NCBI RefSeq assembly: GCF_036250695.1
Contig: NZ_CP109427.1
Location: 4,464,001-4,528,000, forward strand
Reading direction: 5' to 3'
Length of the DNA stretch: 64,000 nucleotides
Origin: Streptomyces sp. NBC_01497
GTDB taxonomy: Bacteria; Actinomycetota; Actinomycetes; Streptomycetales; Streptomycetaceae
Shown here: in pieces, positions 25,232 to 34,493 of the stretch
Layout of the letters: the number at the start of each line of letters is the position of its first letter
Numbering within the stretch: position 1 is the stretch's first letter
The notes under the pieces: generated by a model
The model's input: only the letters and a program-made list of their open reading frames with translations
Told to the model about the DNA's origin: nothing
Databases searched by the model: none
Program-made: the position numbers and the translations under genes

Positions 25232-26380
25232 TCACCCGGCGGCGCGGAGGTCGTCAACGGGCGGGCAGTCCTTGCAGCGGCCGGGAACAGGGGCGCGAAA
25301 GGCGCGCTCGCAGCCGTCGCAGGTCTGGAACGGTTGCACGGTCAGGAGCTCCGGGTACGCGCGCCGCGTGGGCAACGGGGCGACAGGCAGCGGAACTTCC
25401 CGCAGCCGGAAGGCGAGGATGCCCACGGGGCGGGTCAGGAAGCGGTCGGGGAGCCGGGTGGTGAGGATGCGGGTGATCTCGGGTGCTTGCACACCGGCCG
25501 CCAGCCACTGGGTGACGGCCGGTGCGAGGCGGGCGGCCTCCCGCGCGGAGAGGACGAGTCGGGGATCGGCCCAGCGCAGGGATGCCAGAACACCGACTGC
25601 CCGCGGATCGGCGTCGTCGAGTGGTCCCGGCTCCTCCGGCCCGACTGCCCGCGGATCGGTGTCGTCGAGTGGCACCGGCTCCTCCGAGGCTCCTCCCGCG
25701 GACGCCGACACCGTCATCTCCCCGGCAACGGAGGGGCCGGGACCGGCCGGATCGGCCGAAGTGGAGGCGTATCGGGCCGAGTCGACCCCGTCCGAAGGAC
25801 CGGTGGGGGCCGCTTCCGCGTCGCTCGCGGGAGGCGCCGGCGGAGGAGGGGGCGTGGGCCTGGCCTGCGCCGGAACGGGCCGCCTGCGCGGCCGGGGCGG
25901 GTTCGGCGGCTCGGGCGGGCCGTCATCGGGGTCAGGACCAGGGTCAGGACCGGGATCGGGGTCAGGATCGGGCTCGGGGTCATGACGGGGGTCGGGACCG
26001 GGATCCGGACCGGGATCGGGGTCAGGATCGGCGCCCGGCAGGACGGTGAAGTAGGTCCGCGTGCGGATCTGCCCCCGGGGAAGGCGTTCTCGGCGGCGCT
26101 CCAGGTAGCCGTCCGCCTCAAGTTCCCTCAGGGCTCGCGAGATCAGGATCTCGCCCTCGCTGAAGTGCCTGCACAGCGCGGTGATACTCACGGGCGAGCC
26201 GTCGGGCAGGGAGCGGATGTACGCCGCGACACCGACCGTGACCGCACTGCCGCGACGCCGCGCGAGGACGTTGGAGATCACGGTGAAGTCGGCTGTGAGC
26301 CGGGTACGGACGTGGATCACGCCGGAGGTCGGAGCTCCGGCGTCGGCGCGCAAGCGCGCGTTAGACTGCGGTTCAGCCAT
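25232..26380 (-). CDS. Streptomyces winged-helix protein with C-terminal cysteine pairs
   Basis: A 382-residue protein of a multi-copy Streptomyces family. The N-terminal 110 residues (GVIHVRTRLTADFTVISNVL, then ITALCRHFSEGEILISRALR and LEADGYLERRRERLPRGQI) form a winged helix of the replication-initiator/GntR-like kind. A long Pro/Asp/Gly low-complexity region follows (PDPDPGPDPGP repeats, about 115-230). The C-terminus has a helical domain and a CDGC...CKDC zinc-ribbon-like motif (FQTCDGCERAFRAPVPGRC). Function is unknown; paralogues are often near chromosome arms or defence loci. The start ATG at 26380 has aggaag twelve bases upstream, a weak site. Confidence 0.75.
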   Translation of the reverse strand: MAEPQSNARLRADAGAPTSGVIHVRTRLTADFTVISNVLARRRGSAVTVGVAAYIRSLPDGSPVSITALCRHFSEGEILISRALRELEADGYLERRRERLPRGQIRTRTYFTVLPGADPDPDPGPDPGPDPRHDPEPDPDPDPGPDPGPDPDDGPPEPPNPPRPRRRPVPAQARPTPPPPPAPPASDAEAAPTGPSDGVDSARYASTSADPAGPGPSVAGEMTVSASAGGASEEPVPLDDTDPRAVGPEEPGPLDDADPRAVGVLASLRWADPRLVLSAREAARLAPAVTQWLAAGVQAPEITRILTTRLPDRFLTRPVGILAFRLREVPLPVAPLPTRRAYPELLTVQPFQTCDGCERAFRAPVPGRCKDCPPVDDLRAAG

Positions 26381-27029
26381 CGGGAAGGTTTCGCTTCCTG
26401 AGCGGTGAGGCCCTCGTCCGGGATGCCAGTCCCGGCGGGGGCCGTCTCTGTTTGCGGTTGTCGGGGCGAACGTAACCGTCTGTATCGCTCCCCTGCAAGC
26501 TGGTCACCCGGACGGGTGATGCGGGCCCGAAGAGGTGCCGCGCGCAGGGAGGGTGGGTGGGTGGGTAGTTCTTGCTCCCCGTACTTGAGGGAGGCCCGTG
26601 GCCCACCGGACCCTCGCGGACAAGGACCCGGCGGACCCGCACAACGGAGGGTGACCGGCGCCCGGCCGGCCCGGTGGGGACAGCCGAATCGGCGACCGGC
26701 GGCCCCGGGAAGGGGCGGTGACCGGATCCCGGTTGCCCAGGGGACGTCGGCGGCTGACCGGATACCGGATCCCGGTTGCCCAGGGGGCGGCGGCCGACCG
26801 GATACCGATGGCCCAGGAGACGGCGGCGGCCGACCGGATACCGATGGCCCAGGAGACGGCGGCGGTTGACCGGATATCGATGGCCCCGGGCCGACGGGTG
26901 AGCGCAGACCGGCTGCCCAGGGGCCCGTGGGTGCACGCGTCCGTGCCGTGGCGTCGCTTGACGGCCGGAATAAGATCACGTCGATCGGCCAGGGGGGCGG
27001 ATCTTTGAGGGTCCTTGGGGGGCGACACC
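26381..27029. other. Intergenic region with minisatellite
   Basis: About 650 bp. It contains a ggtgggtgggtggg tract near 26550-26563 and a 36-bp tandem array at 26720-26900. A frame crossing the array would encode DRIPMAQETAAA repeats but has no ribosome site or domain. The lemA promoter should lie in the last 120 bp. Confidence 0.6.
26720..26900. repeat. 36-bp tandem repeat, five units
   Basis: Units beginning gaccggat at 26720, 26757, 26796, 26832 and 26868 (spacings 37, 39, 36, 36). The last units share gataccgatggcccagg followed by agacggcggcgg. The units abut one another with no spacers, so this is a minisatellite and not CRISPR. Confidence 0.85.
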
Positions 27030-27596
27030 GTGGGTGTCATCGTTGGTGTGGTTGTCGCGGTACTTGTGGTCGCGGGCTGCTGGTGGGTGATCCGGACCTA
27101 CAACCGCCTGGTCCGGCTGCGGAATCAGACGCAGGCTTCGTGGGCGCAGATCGATGTGCAGTTGAAGCGGCGGCATGAGCTGATACCGAATCTCGTCGAA
27201 GGGGCGCGCGGTTACGCCGCCCACGAGCGCGGCACCTTCGAAGCGGTCACCGCCGCCCGCGGAGCGGCCGTGAGCGGCGGGCTCGGTGTCACGGACCGGG
27301 CGGCCGCCGAGGACGTGCTCACCGCGACGCTGGGGAAGCTGTTCGCACTCGGGGAGAGCTATCCGGACCTCAAGGCTGATCAGCACTTCAGCACAGTGCA
27401 GGCCGAGTTGAGGTCGGCGGAGGACAAGATCGCCTACGCGCGGCAGTTCTACAACAGCGCCGTGCAGAGCTACCACACGGCCCTGGAGGGCTTCCCGGGC
27501 AACGTCGTGTCGGGGCTGGGCGGCGCGCATGGGCGCCGGGAGTACTTCGAGGCCGCCGGTGTGGCGCAGGACGCCGTGCAGGTGAGATTCGCGTGA
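27030..27596 (+). CDS. LemA-family membrane protein
   Basis: A 188-residue LemA protein: one N-terminal transmembrane helix (VIVGVVVAVLVVAGCWWV) followed by a helical domain containing TYNRLVRLRNQTQASWAQID and VQLKRRHELIPNLVE, the hallmark of the family, then YNSAVQSYHTALEGFPGN. LemA proteins are membrane-anchored with unclear function and are commonly paired with a YciQ/DUF2207 protein, as here. GTG 27030 is preceded by a run of G; a TTG at 27015 is less likely. Its stop overlaps the next start (GTGA). Confidence 0.93.
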   Translation: MGVIVGVVVAVLVVAGCWWVIRTYNRLVRLRNQTQASWAQIDVQLKRRHELIPNLVEGARGYAAHERGTFEAVTAARGAAVSGGLGVTDRAAAEDVLTATLGKLFALGESYPDLKADQHFSTVQAELRSAEDKIAYARQFYNSAVQSYHTALEGFPGNVVSGLGGAHGRREYFEAAGVAQDAVQVRFA

Positions 27597-29167
27597 CGCT
27601 CACCGAACAGCTCTGGTGGGGCGGCGCCGCCCTGATCGTGCTCTGGCTCGTCGCCTTCGGGTGCGCGCTGGTCGCCACCCGCAATGGCGTGGTCGCGCCG
27701 GGGCCCGCGACCCAGGAGTTCGGGGACGACCCCGAACCGCCGGCCGTGGTCAGCCTGCTCGGCAATCACTGGCGGGGCGTGGAGCACGCCGCCGCGGCGA
27801 CCCTGCTGGATCTCGCGGCCCGTGGCCTCGTCGAGCTGCGACAGCCGGGCGACGACCCGGCCCGCAGCACCGTTCACCTCACCGAGGCCGGCCGGGCGGC
27901 GCCCGGACTGACGCCGTACGAGCAGCGGGTCCTGGACCGCGTCAGCGCCCGCGCGGGGAACAATGGCGCTCCCATCGGGGCGATCGCCTTCCGTGAGGAC
28001 AAGCGCGCCGCCTCCTGGAACACGGCGCTGCGCCGGGAGATCATCGCCGAGGCCCGCCTGCGCGGCCTGTCCCGGCACCGGTTCGCACCGTTGCTCGGCA
28101 GTGCTCTGCTGATCGGTGCCTTCGTGCCCGGCGCGCTGTTCGCCGTGGCCGTGGTCATGGGGGAGCACGCCGTGCGTGCCGCTCTCTCCGTGGGGGTGGC
28201 CCCGGGGGCCGCGCTGGCCTTCCTGCTCGGCAAGGCGCAGGGCGAGCGGGCGACCCCGAAGGGCCTGGAACGCGCCGGACATTGGGCCGGACTGCGGGCC
28301 TGGCTCACGGCGCACGAGGACTTCGCCCGGCTGCCGCCCGCATCCGTGACGGTCTGGGACCGCTATCTCGCGTACGGGACCGCGCTCGGCGTCACCACCC
28401 TGACCGGCCGGCTCCTCGGCTTCGACTCCGGCGAGAGGCGACGCGTCTGGTCCTCGTACGGAGGGGCCTGGCGCCCGGTGCGGATCCGCTACCCGCGGCT
28501 GCGCCCCGGCTTCGGCGCCTCGGCGCCCCGGCTGCTGCAGTGGGCGGCCGCGGCGGGCGTGGTCGCGGCGGGGCTCTGCGCCTTCGCGCTGTTGCGGCAG
28601 CCCGACTGGGCGGTCGCGGTCGACGCGCACGGCGGCGGCTCGCTGCGCCGGCCGGGACTGGTGCTGAGTGCCGGTTGGGTGGGCAGCGCGCTGCTGGGCC
28701 TCGTGGTGGCCGGCAAGTGCCGCCGCTGGACGGTGTTGGTGGCGTTCCTGGCGATGATGCCCGGTAACTTCGTGAGCGGCCGTCACGGCTGGTTCAGCGA
28801 TGCGGCGGCCCATGAGGGGCCACTGCCCGGCGAGTTGGCGGCGGTCGCGGTCTTCGGCGCGCTGGCGCTGTACTTCCTCGCACTCGCCTGCCTGGAGCGG
28901 CGGGAGCCCGACACGGTCACCGGCGAGGTGCTGCGGATGGAGTCGCGCAAGGGGAAGGAGGCGGCCCGGTTCCTGGCTCTGGACGAGGGGAACACGGACC
29001 TGACCACCGCCTGGGCCCTGCCCGCGGCCTCGCAGGGCATCGCTACCGGCGCCCAGGTGCGGCTGAGGGTCTCGCGGGGCACCCGGACCATCCGCTCCGC
29101 GGAGCTGGTGAGGGTCGCGATGCCGGAAGGCGACCGAGCGCCTGCCCCCAAGCAGGACGCCTCTTAG
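27593..29167 (+). CDS. DUF2207 membrane protein
   Basis: A 524-residue integral membrane protein corresponding to the C-terminal part of DUF2207/YciQ proteins. It starts with a transmembrane helix (WWGGAALIVLWLVAFGCAL), then a cytoplasmic winged-helix-like part (AAATLLDLAARGLVELRQPG, typical of DUF2207), two adjacent helices near 165-215, a further soluble part with YLAYGTALGV, and more helices at about 315-430. It is translationally coupled to lemA. The usual large extracellular N-terminal DUF2207 domain is absent, so this is a shortened version or the domain is encoded elsewhere. The stop codon lies in the first unit of a tandem repeat. Confidence 0.8.
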   Translation: MTLTEQLWWGGAALIVLWLVAFGCALVATRNGVVAPGPATQEFGDDPEPPAVVSLLGNHWRGVEHAAAATLLDLAARGLVELRQPGDDPARSTVHLTEAGRAAPGLTPYEQRVLDRVSARAGNNGAPIGAIAFREDKRAASWNTALRREIIAEARLRGLSRHRFAPLLGSALLIGAFVPGALFAVAVVMGEHAVRAALSVGVAPGAALAFLLGKAQGERATPKGLERAGHWAGLRAWLTAHEDFARLPPASVTVWDRYLAYGTALGVTTLTGRLLGFDSGERRRVWSSYGGAWRPVRIRYPRLRPGFGASAPRLLQWAAAAGVVAAGLCAFALLRQPDWAVAVDAHGGGSLRRPGLVLSAGWVGSALLGLVVAGKCRRWTVLVAFLAMMPGNFVSGRHGWFSDAAAHEGPLPGELAAVAVFGALALYFLALACLERREPDTVTGEVLRMESRKGKEAARFLALDEGNTDLTTAWALPAASQGIATGAQVRLRVSRGTRTIRSAELVRVAMPEGDRAPAPKQDAS

Positions 29168-29280
29168 TAGGAACGGGGCGCCTCTTCGTAAGAGCGGGGT
29201 GCCTCTTCGTAGGTACGGGGTGCCTCTTCGTAAGGAAGGGTGCCTCTTCGTAGGAACGGGCCTCTTCGTAAGGAAGGGTG
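29159..29280. repeat. 18-21-bp tandem repeat overlapping a stop codon
   Basis: Six units beginning gcctctt at 29159, 29180, 29201, 29222, 29242 and 29260. In the first unit gcctcttag supplies the DUF2207 stop, where the other units read gcctcttcg. Confidence 0.85.
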
Positions 29281-29307
29281 CCCCCGAGCGCCCGCCGGCC
29301 CCGTCGG

Positions 29308-29336
29308 CTCCCCCGGGTCGAAGCGACCCGGGGGAG
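29308..29336. terminator. 13-bp perfect hairpin between convergent operons
   Basis: 29308-29320 pairs exactly with 29324-29336 around the loop aag. It sits between the DUF2207 gene and the oppositely oriented phosphoesterase gene and can serve both. Confidence 0.75.
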
Positions 29337-29458
29337 CACGACGGAGGCCGGGGGTGCCACATGCCCCTGAGCTCAGCACTCCTGGGCTCGGCCCGGGGGA
29401 CGGCTCCCGGGGCCCGGTGCTCCTGCGCTCCGTACTCCTGGGCTCAGCGCTCCTGGGC

Positions 29459-31027
29459 TCAGCGCTCCTGGCCCGGCATGTGCTGGGTGGCCCCCGGTAC
29501 CTGCGGCATGGGCTGGGTGGCGGCCGCGGCCTGGGCGTTGAGGTTGGCGAGCCGCGTCTCCTCGTCGAACTCCCGGCTGGCCGGGGCCGGCTGGGCGTGG
29601 CTCTTGAAGACGCCGGTGAAGTCACCGAAGGTCTGACGGCGCCAGCGCGTGATGGAGTCGAAGGTCACCGCGCCCTTCCCCGAGAGGCCGTCGGCGGCCG
29701 TGATCGCCTCGATGAGACGCAGCGGTGAGGTGTGGTCGGAGACCTCGGAGAATATGCGGCCTCCGACGGTCCACGGCGACACCACGAGGCACGGCACCCG
29801 GAAGCCGGCGCCGACCGGGAGGCCACCGCCGGGCGTGCCCTTCGGCGAGGCGAGGCTGACGTACTCCTCCGGGAAGCGCTTCCGGTTCGGGACGGGCGGC
29901 GCGACGTGGTCGAAGAAGCCGTCGTTCTCGTCATAGTTGATGACGAAGACCGTCGAGTTCCACAGCTCCTCGTTCGCGGCGAGGGCATCGAGCTTGGAGG
30001 CGAGGAAGTACGCGCCGGCGGCCGGGGTGTTCGGCGGGTGCTCGTCCGAGGGGTGGGGGCCGTCCGGGAAGAGCCAGGTCACGTCGGCCAGGGTGCCGTT
30101 CGCGCAGTCCTCCTCGAACCCGAGGTAGGGAGTGCCGGCCAGGGTCGGACTGTTCGGGTCGCCCGTCCCGCCCGGTGTGCCGTCGCCGAAGAGCGTGGCG
30201 TTGAGCATGATCCGGTTGTAGAGCTCCGGCGGGACGAGTCCCGGCTCCTTGAAGTTGGCCCACCAGCTGAAGTAGTTGTAACTGCCCGAGCTGGTGTAGG
30301 TCTTCACCGTGTAGCCCGCGTCGAAGAGCACCTCGGCGGCCGACTTCCAGGTCAGTGTGTTGGGCTGCACCGTCTCAAGGATCGGGCCGCCCTGGCTGCC
30401 CTGCGGGTCGTTGGTGCCCGACATCCACACCGCCCGGTTCGGGTAGGTGGGGCCCAGCACCGAGCAGTGGTAGTTGTCGAGCAGTGTGAAGTTCTCCGCG
30501 AGGGCCCAGTGGAAGGGGATGTCCGCCTTCTTCAGATAGCCCATCGTGTACGAGCCCTTGCCGTCGCCGTCGGAGGCGAGATGGGTCGTCAGCCACCCGT
30601 CCATCGCGCCGTTGTTCCAGGCGGCGTGCTGGTCGCGCCAGTCGTGCGACAGCGACGGTACGGCGGCGGCACCGGTGGTGACGGTGTCCATGTGGAAGGG
30701 CTCCAGGTAGCCGTCCGGGTTGGCCGGGTCCGGCTGCCGGAAGACCGAGTTGCCGTTCGGCAGCTTGATCGCGGTCTTGTCGGCGAAGCCGCGCGCTCCC
30801 GGGAAGGTGCCGAAGTAGTGGTCGAAGGACCGGTTCTCCTGCATGACGTACACGACGTGCTTGATCTGGGAGAGGTCGAATCCGCGCCGGTCGGCCTTGG
30901 CCGCGCGGGCCAACTGCGCGGGCAGGACACCGGACATGCCGGCGGCGGCGGCGATCGTGGCCGCCCCGGCGATGAAGCTGCGCCGGGAGGGGCGGTGGCT
31001 GCTCAAAGGGGTGCTGTTGTCAGGCAT
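29459..31027 (-). CDS. Tat-exported phosphoesterase, phospholipase C/acid phosphatase family
   Basis: A 522-residue exported enzyme with a twin-arginine signal (SRRSFIAGAATIAAAAG). The phosphoesterase motif IKHVVYVMQENRSFDHYFGT is the family signature; the Glu-Asn pair lies in the metal/active-site region. Further landmarks are NYHCSVLGPTYPNR and NYDENDGFFDH with acidic metal ligands, and the C-terminal VVSPWTVGG. It probably releases phosphate from phospholipids or other esters outside the cell. ATG 31027 is chosen, with aggaaag upstream. It follows the NHL-repeat gene by 91 bp on the same strand, so the two are probably one secreted-protein operon. Confidence 0.93.
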   Translation of the reverse strand: MPDNSTPLSSHRPSRRSFIAGAATIAAAAGMSGVLPAQLARAAKADRRGFDLSQIKHVVYVMQENRSFDHYFGTFPGARGFADKTAIKLPNGNSVFRQPDPANPDGYLEPFHMDTVTTGAAAVPSLSHDWRDQHAAWNNGAMDGWLTTHLASDGDGKGSYTMGYLKKADIPFHWALAENFTLLDNYHCSVLGPTYPNRAVWMSGTNDPQGSQGGPILETVQPNTLTWKSAAEVLFDAGYTVKTYTSSGSYNYFSWWANFKEPGLVPPELYNRIMLNATLFGDGTPGGTGDPNSPTLAGTPYLGFEEDCANGTLADVTWLFPDGPHPSDEHPPNTPAAGAYFLASKLDALAANEELWNSTVFVINYDENDGFFDHVAPPVPNRKRFPEEYVSLASPKGTPGGGLPVGAGFRVPCLVVSPWTVGGRIFSEVSDHTSPLRLIEAITAADGLSGKGAVTFDSITRWRRQTFGDFTGVFKSHAQPAPASREFDEETRLANLNAQAAAATQPMPQVPGATQHMPGQER

Positions 31028-31118
31028 GCGGGGTTCTTTCCTGGTCACGACGGGATCGAGGTCATGGGCGGTGGGCGGTGACCCCTCGGCAGGGGTCACC
31101 GCCCACCGGGCCGACGTG

Positions 31119-34100
31119 TCAGCCGGAGACGCCGAGGATCTCGGCGATGGCGTTGTTGGCGGTATCGGCGACGTACAGCACACCGGTCGAGAGGTCGACC
31201 GTGAGGGCGTACGGGGTGTTGAGGTGCGAGGCCGATGGAGCCTGACCGCTTCTCTCGCCGCCCGCGGTGGGCGCCGCGGTGTTGACCACGGTGGTGATCG
31301 TGCCCTTCGGGGTGACCTCGCGGACCGCGTTGTTGAGGGTGTCGGCGATGAAGACGTCGCCCGCGCTGTCGACGGCCACGCCCTGCGGGGTGTTGAGCTG
31401 GGCCCGTGTGGCGGGGCCGCCGTCGCCGGAGTACCCGCCCCGGCCGTCGTTCTTGCCCTGGTCCTTGGCGTAGTCGCCGGCCACGGTCCTGATGACGCCG
31501 GTCCGTGCGTCGACCTCGCGGATGACGCTGTTGGAGGCGTCGGCGATGTAGACGTTGCCGTGCTGGTCGACGGCCACCCCGGTCGGGGAGTTCAGCTTCG
31601 CCTTGCGGGCCGCGCCGCCGTCACCGGCGTATCCGGCCTTGCCGCTGCCGGCGAAGGAGGTCATCCTGCCGTCCGGCGTGACCTCCACGACGCGGTTGTC
31701 GAAGGTGTCGGCGACGTAGAGGTCACCGTGCCCGTCCACGGCGACCGCCTCGGGATGGTTGAGCGTCGTGCTGGTGGCCTTCTGCTTCTCCTGCCCGGAC
31801 AGACCCGAACCGGCGGCCGTCGCGCGGCCGGTGCCCGCGACGCGGCGGATGACTCCCTGGGGGGTGATCTCCCGCACGACGTTGTCGCCGCTGTCGGCGA
31901 TGAAGATGTCGCCCTTGGCGTCCACGGCGGTGCCGGCCGGCTGGTAGAGCGTCGCGTCGGTGGCGGCACCGCCGTCGCCCTGCTCGCCCGATGCCGTGAG
32001 CGACCCGGCGATGACCGTGCTCTGTCCGTCGGCCAGCGCCGCGAGAACGTTGTCACCGGAGTTGGAGGCGTAGACGACGCCCTTGCTCGCCGAGACCCCG
32101 GCCGGGCGGTACAGGCCGCCCGCGGGCGGCAGCGGCAGGCCCGTGGTCGGGTCGATGCGGACCTCGCCGCCCGCGGAGGCGTCGTACGGCACGGTCTGAA
32201 GGATCGGGCCGGTCGGCTTGGTGCTGTCGCCGATGACGAGGCTGATGTCGTCCGCCTCGCCGTTGTTGTCCGCGCCGCTGTTCACAGCGGTGAGCGTGAT
32301 CCTCAGGACCGCCTTGGCCGCCCCCGCGGGGACGGTGCCGTACCAGGCCTGCGGGGCGAGGCCGGAGACGCTGCCCCGCTGGTTGGCGCTGACGGGGCCG
32401 ATGCTCGCGCTCGTCAGGGTCTTGCCGTGGGTGTCCTGGAACGTGGCGGTCACGACGGCGTTGTCGTTCTGCGTGGCGTAGCCGCCGAGCAGGCCGGACA
32501 GCTTGAAGGAGGTGCCGGCGACGTCACCGAGCGCACCGAGGTCGATCGGCTGGGTCTCCGTGGTCGCGACGCCGGCGACCGCGTTGTCGGGATCGTGGCC
32601 GCCCCAGAAGACGCGGCTGCTCGTCCGCACGGGCGGGTAGCTCGCCGGCGTCTGGGCGTACGACTCGGCGACGGCTCGCGGAGCCGGCAGACCGGAGGCG
32701 CTGACCCAGCAGTCCGGCACACTGGCCGCGGCATCACCGGGCGCGCCGAACCAGATGTCGGAGGCGTACTCCTCCGCACCCGGATTGGAGACCAGGTTGC
32801 GGTCCAGGGCGGGGGCCACCGGGTCGGGGCAGTTCGGGCTGGTGCCATGGGTGCCGGTGGTGAGGTCGTAGCTCTGTCCATGGGCGGACGACGCGGTGGG
32901 GTCGACGACGAAGCCCAGGTCGTCGGCGACGCCGTTGCTGTCGCCACCGGTGGAGATCGCCGTCGCGGAGAGCGTGATGACGACCTTGGCCGTGCCGTCC
33001 GGCAGAGTGCCGAGGGCCTGGGTGGGCAGCATGCCGCTGTCCGCCGGAGTGCCACCCTCCGCAGCCAGGTAGTCGGCCGCCGCGACGCGCTCTGCCTCGG
33101 TGATCGGCCCGATGCGCGAGGTCCCGAGGACGGTGCCGCCGGCGTTCTCGAAGGCCGCGTCGACCTGGGTGAAGTCGCCCTGCGTGGAGTAGCCGCCGAG
33201 CTGGCCGGAGAGCTCGAACGTGTGGCCACCACCGGCGTTCAGGGCGCTGACGTCGACGGTCTGGGCAGCCGTGGTCGTGACGCCCTGGACCTGGTTGGTG
33301 AAACCCCGGGCCGGTACGAAGCCGGGGTTGCCGGCGGACGTCGCGCTCGAATTGGTGCCGCCGAAGAAGAGCCGGGAGCCCTTCAGGCCCGGGTAGGGGC
33401 CCTTCTGCGCCTGCGACTCAACGATGGCGTCCGGAGAGGGCAGATCGCCGTGACTGACCCAGCAGTCCGGCACGGTGACCGTGGCGGACGCCTTCCCGGC
33501 GTCGGTGACGCCGCCGCCGCTGCCGTACGGGTAGGCGACGGACGCGAAGTCCTCCGCGCCCGGGTTGGAGAGCAGGTTCTTGCCCGCGCTGAGCGGAGCG
33601 GGATCGGGGCACGTGCCGGTCTCGTCGACGTTCTGGGCGGCCGGCGCGACCGCGCTGTCGCCGATGACGAGACTGAGGTTGTCGGCGTTGGCGTCGTTGT
33701 TGCCGGCGCCGCCCATGGTGAAGGTCAGGGTGACGACCACCTTGGCCGCGCCGGCGGGGACGGTGCCGTAGCCGCTGCGCGGGATCATGCTGGAGAAGTC
33801 GCCGCGATCGACGGCCTTCACCGGGCCCACCGAGGTGACGACATCCTGGCTGTCACCGCCGGTGACGGCATTGCCGTCGGCGTCCTCCCACGCCGCGCTG
33901 AGAGTGGTGGCGTCGTCCTGGTCGGCATAGCCGCCCAGGCTCGCGCTGAGCGCGACGTGCTTGCCGGCGACGTCGCCGAGCGAACCGAGGTCGATCGTCT
34001 GCGACGCGGTGGTGACGGTGCCGGCGACGGCCTTGTCGTTGGCGCTCTTGCCGCCGTAGAAGTCCTGCGAGCCGGTCTTGCCGGGGTACGAAGCGGCGGC

Positions 34101-34493
34101 CGCGCTCGCGATCTCGTTCGCCGGGTCGGTGCCGGCGATCGAAGAGGTGACGGCCCAGCAGTCCGGCAGCAGCACACCGTCGGGATCGGGGACCGTGCTG
34201 CCCGCGGTCGTGCCCGCGCCGCCCGGCAGCGCACCCCGGGTCGTGGCGTACTCCGCGCCCGGATTCGAGATCAGGTTGGCGTCGAGCCCGAGGGCCGCGA
34301 GACCCGTTCCCGAGGAGCAGTACGATGCGCCCGTCAGGTCAAAACTCTGAGGAGCCGTCACCGAAGGCGCGGCGTCCTTCGCGGACGCGTCGATCGACGA
34401 CACGCCGGCCACCGCGAGCCCGACGACGACGGCACCCGCAGCCAGGCCACGCGGCACCCGGCCACCCCATCGACGTCTTCGCTTCTTGAACAT
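31119..34493 (-). CDS. Large secreted NHL-propeller protein with three internal repeats
   Basis: A 1124-residue exported protein. A basic N-terminus and hydrophobic signal (GLAAGAVVVGLAVAGVSS) precede three homologous domains of about 240 residues, each with an LxSNPGAE motif (NLISNPGAEYA, NLLSNPGAEDFA, NLVSNPGAEEYA), a VPDCWVxSxG stretch and an LGGYxxQxD segment; these look like carbohydrate-binding-type beta domains. The C-terminal 340 residues form an NHL six-bladed propeller (GVAVDQHGNVYIADASNSVI, repeatedly). It would be secreted and bind ligands or surfaces. ATG 34493 (MFKKRRRRWGGRV) is chosen over a longer frame. It precedes the phosphoesterase in the same direction. Confidence 0.85.
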   Translation of the reverse strand: MFKKRRRRWGGRVPRGLAAGAVVVGLAVAGVSSIDASAKDAAPSVTAPQSFDLTGASYCSSGTGLAALGLDANLISNPGAEYATTRGALPGGAGTTAGSTVPDPDGVLLPDCWAVTSSIAGTDPANEIASAAAASYPGKTGSQDFYGGKSANDKAVAGTVTTASQTIDLGSLGDVAGKHVALSASLGGYADQDDATTLSAAWEDADGNAVTGGDSQDVVTSVGPVKAVDRGDFSSMIPRSGYGTVPAGAAKVVVTLTFTMGGAGNNDANADNLSLVIGDSAVAPAAQNVDETGTCPDPAPLSAGKNLLSNPGAEDFASVAYPYGSGGGVTDAGKASATVTVPDCWVSHGDLPSPDAIVESQAQKGPYPGLKGSRLFFGGTNSSATSAGNPGFVPARGFTNQVQGVTTTAAQTVDVSALNAGGGHTFELSGQLGGYSTQGDFTQVDAAFENAGGTVLGTSRIGPITEAERVAAADYLAAEGGTPADSGMLPTQALGTLPDGTAKVVITLSATAISTGGDSNGVADDLGFVVDPTASSAHGQSYDLTTGTHGTSPNCPDPVAPALDRNLVSNPGAEEYASDIWFGAPGDAAASVPDCWVSASGLPAPRAVAESYAQTPASYPPVRTSSRVFWGGHDPDNAVAGVATTETQPIDLGALGDVAGTSFKLSGLLGGYATQNDNAVVTATFQDTHGKTLTSASIGPVSANQRGSVSGLAPQAWYGTVPAGAAKAVLRITLTAVNSGADNNGEADDISLVIGDSTKPTGPILQTVPYDASAGGEVRIDPTTGLPLPPAGGLYRPAGVSASKGVVYASNSGDNVLAALADGQSTVIAGSLTASGEQGDGGAATDATLYQPAGTAVDAKGDIFIADSGDNVVREITPQGVIRRVAGTGRATAAGSGLSGQEKQKATSTTLNHPEAVAVDGHGDLYVADTFDNRVVEVTPDGRMTSFAGSGKAGYAGDGGAARKAKLNSPTGVAVDQHGNVYIADASNSVIREVDARTGVIRTVAGDYAKDQGKNDGRGGYSGDGGPATRAQLNTPQGVAVDSAGDVFIADTLNNAVREVTPKGTITTVVNTAAPTAGGERSGQAPSASHLNTPYALTVDLSTGVLYVADTANNAIAEILGVSG

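Noticed and set aside
26720..26900. 36-bp repeats considered as a CRISPR array
   Set aside because: Units are directly abutting with no unique spacers and no cas genes are near.
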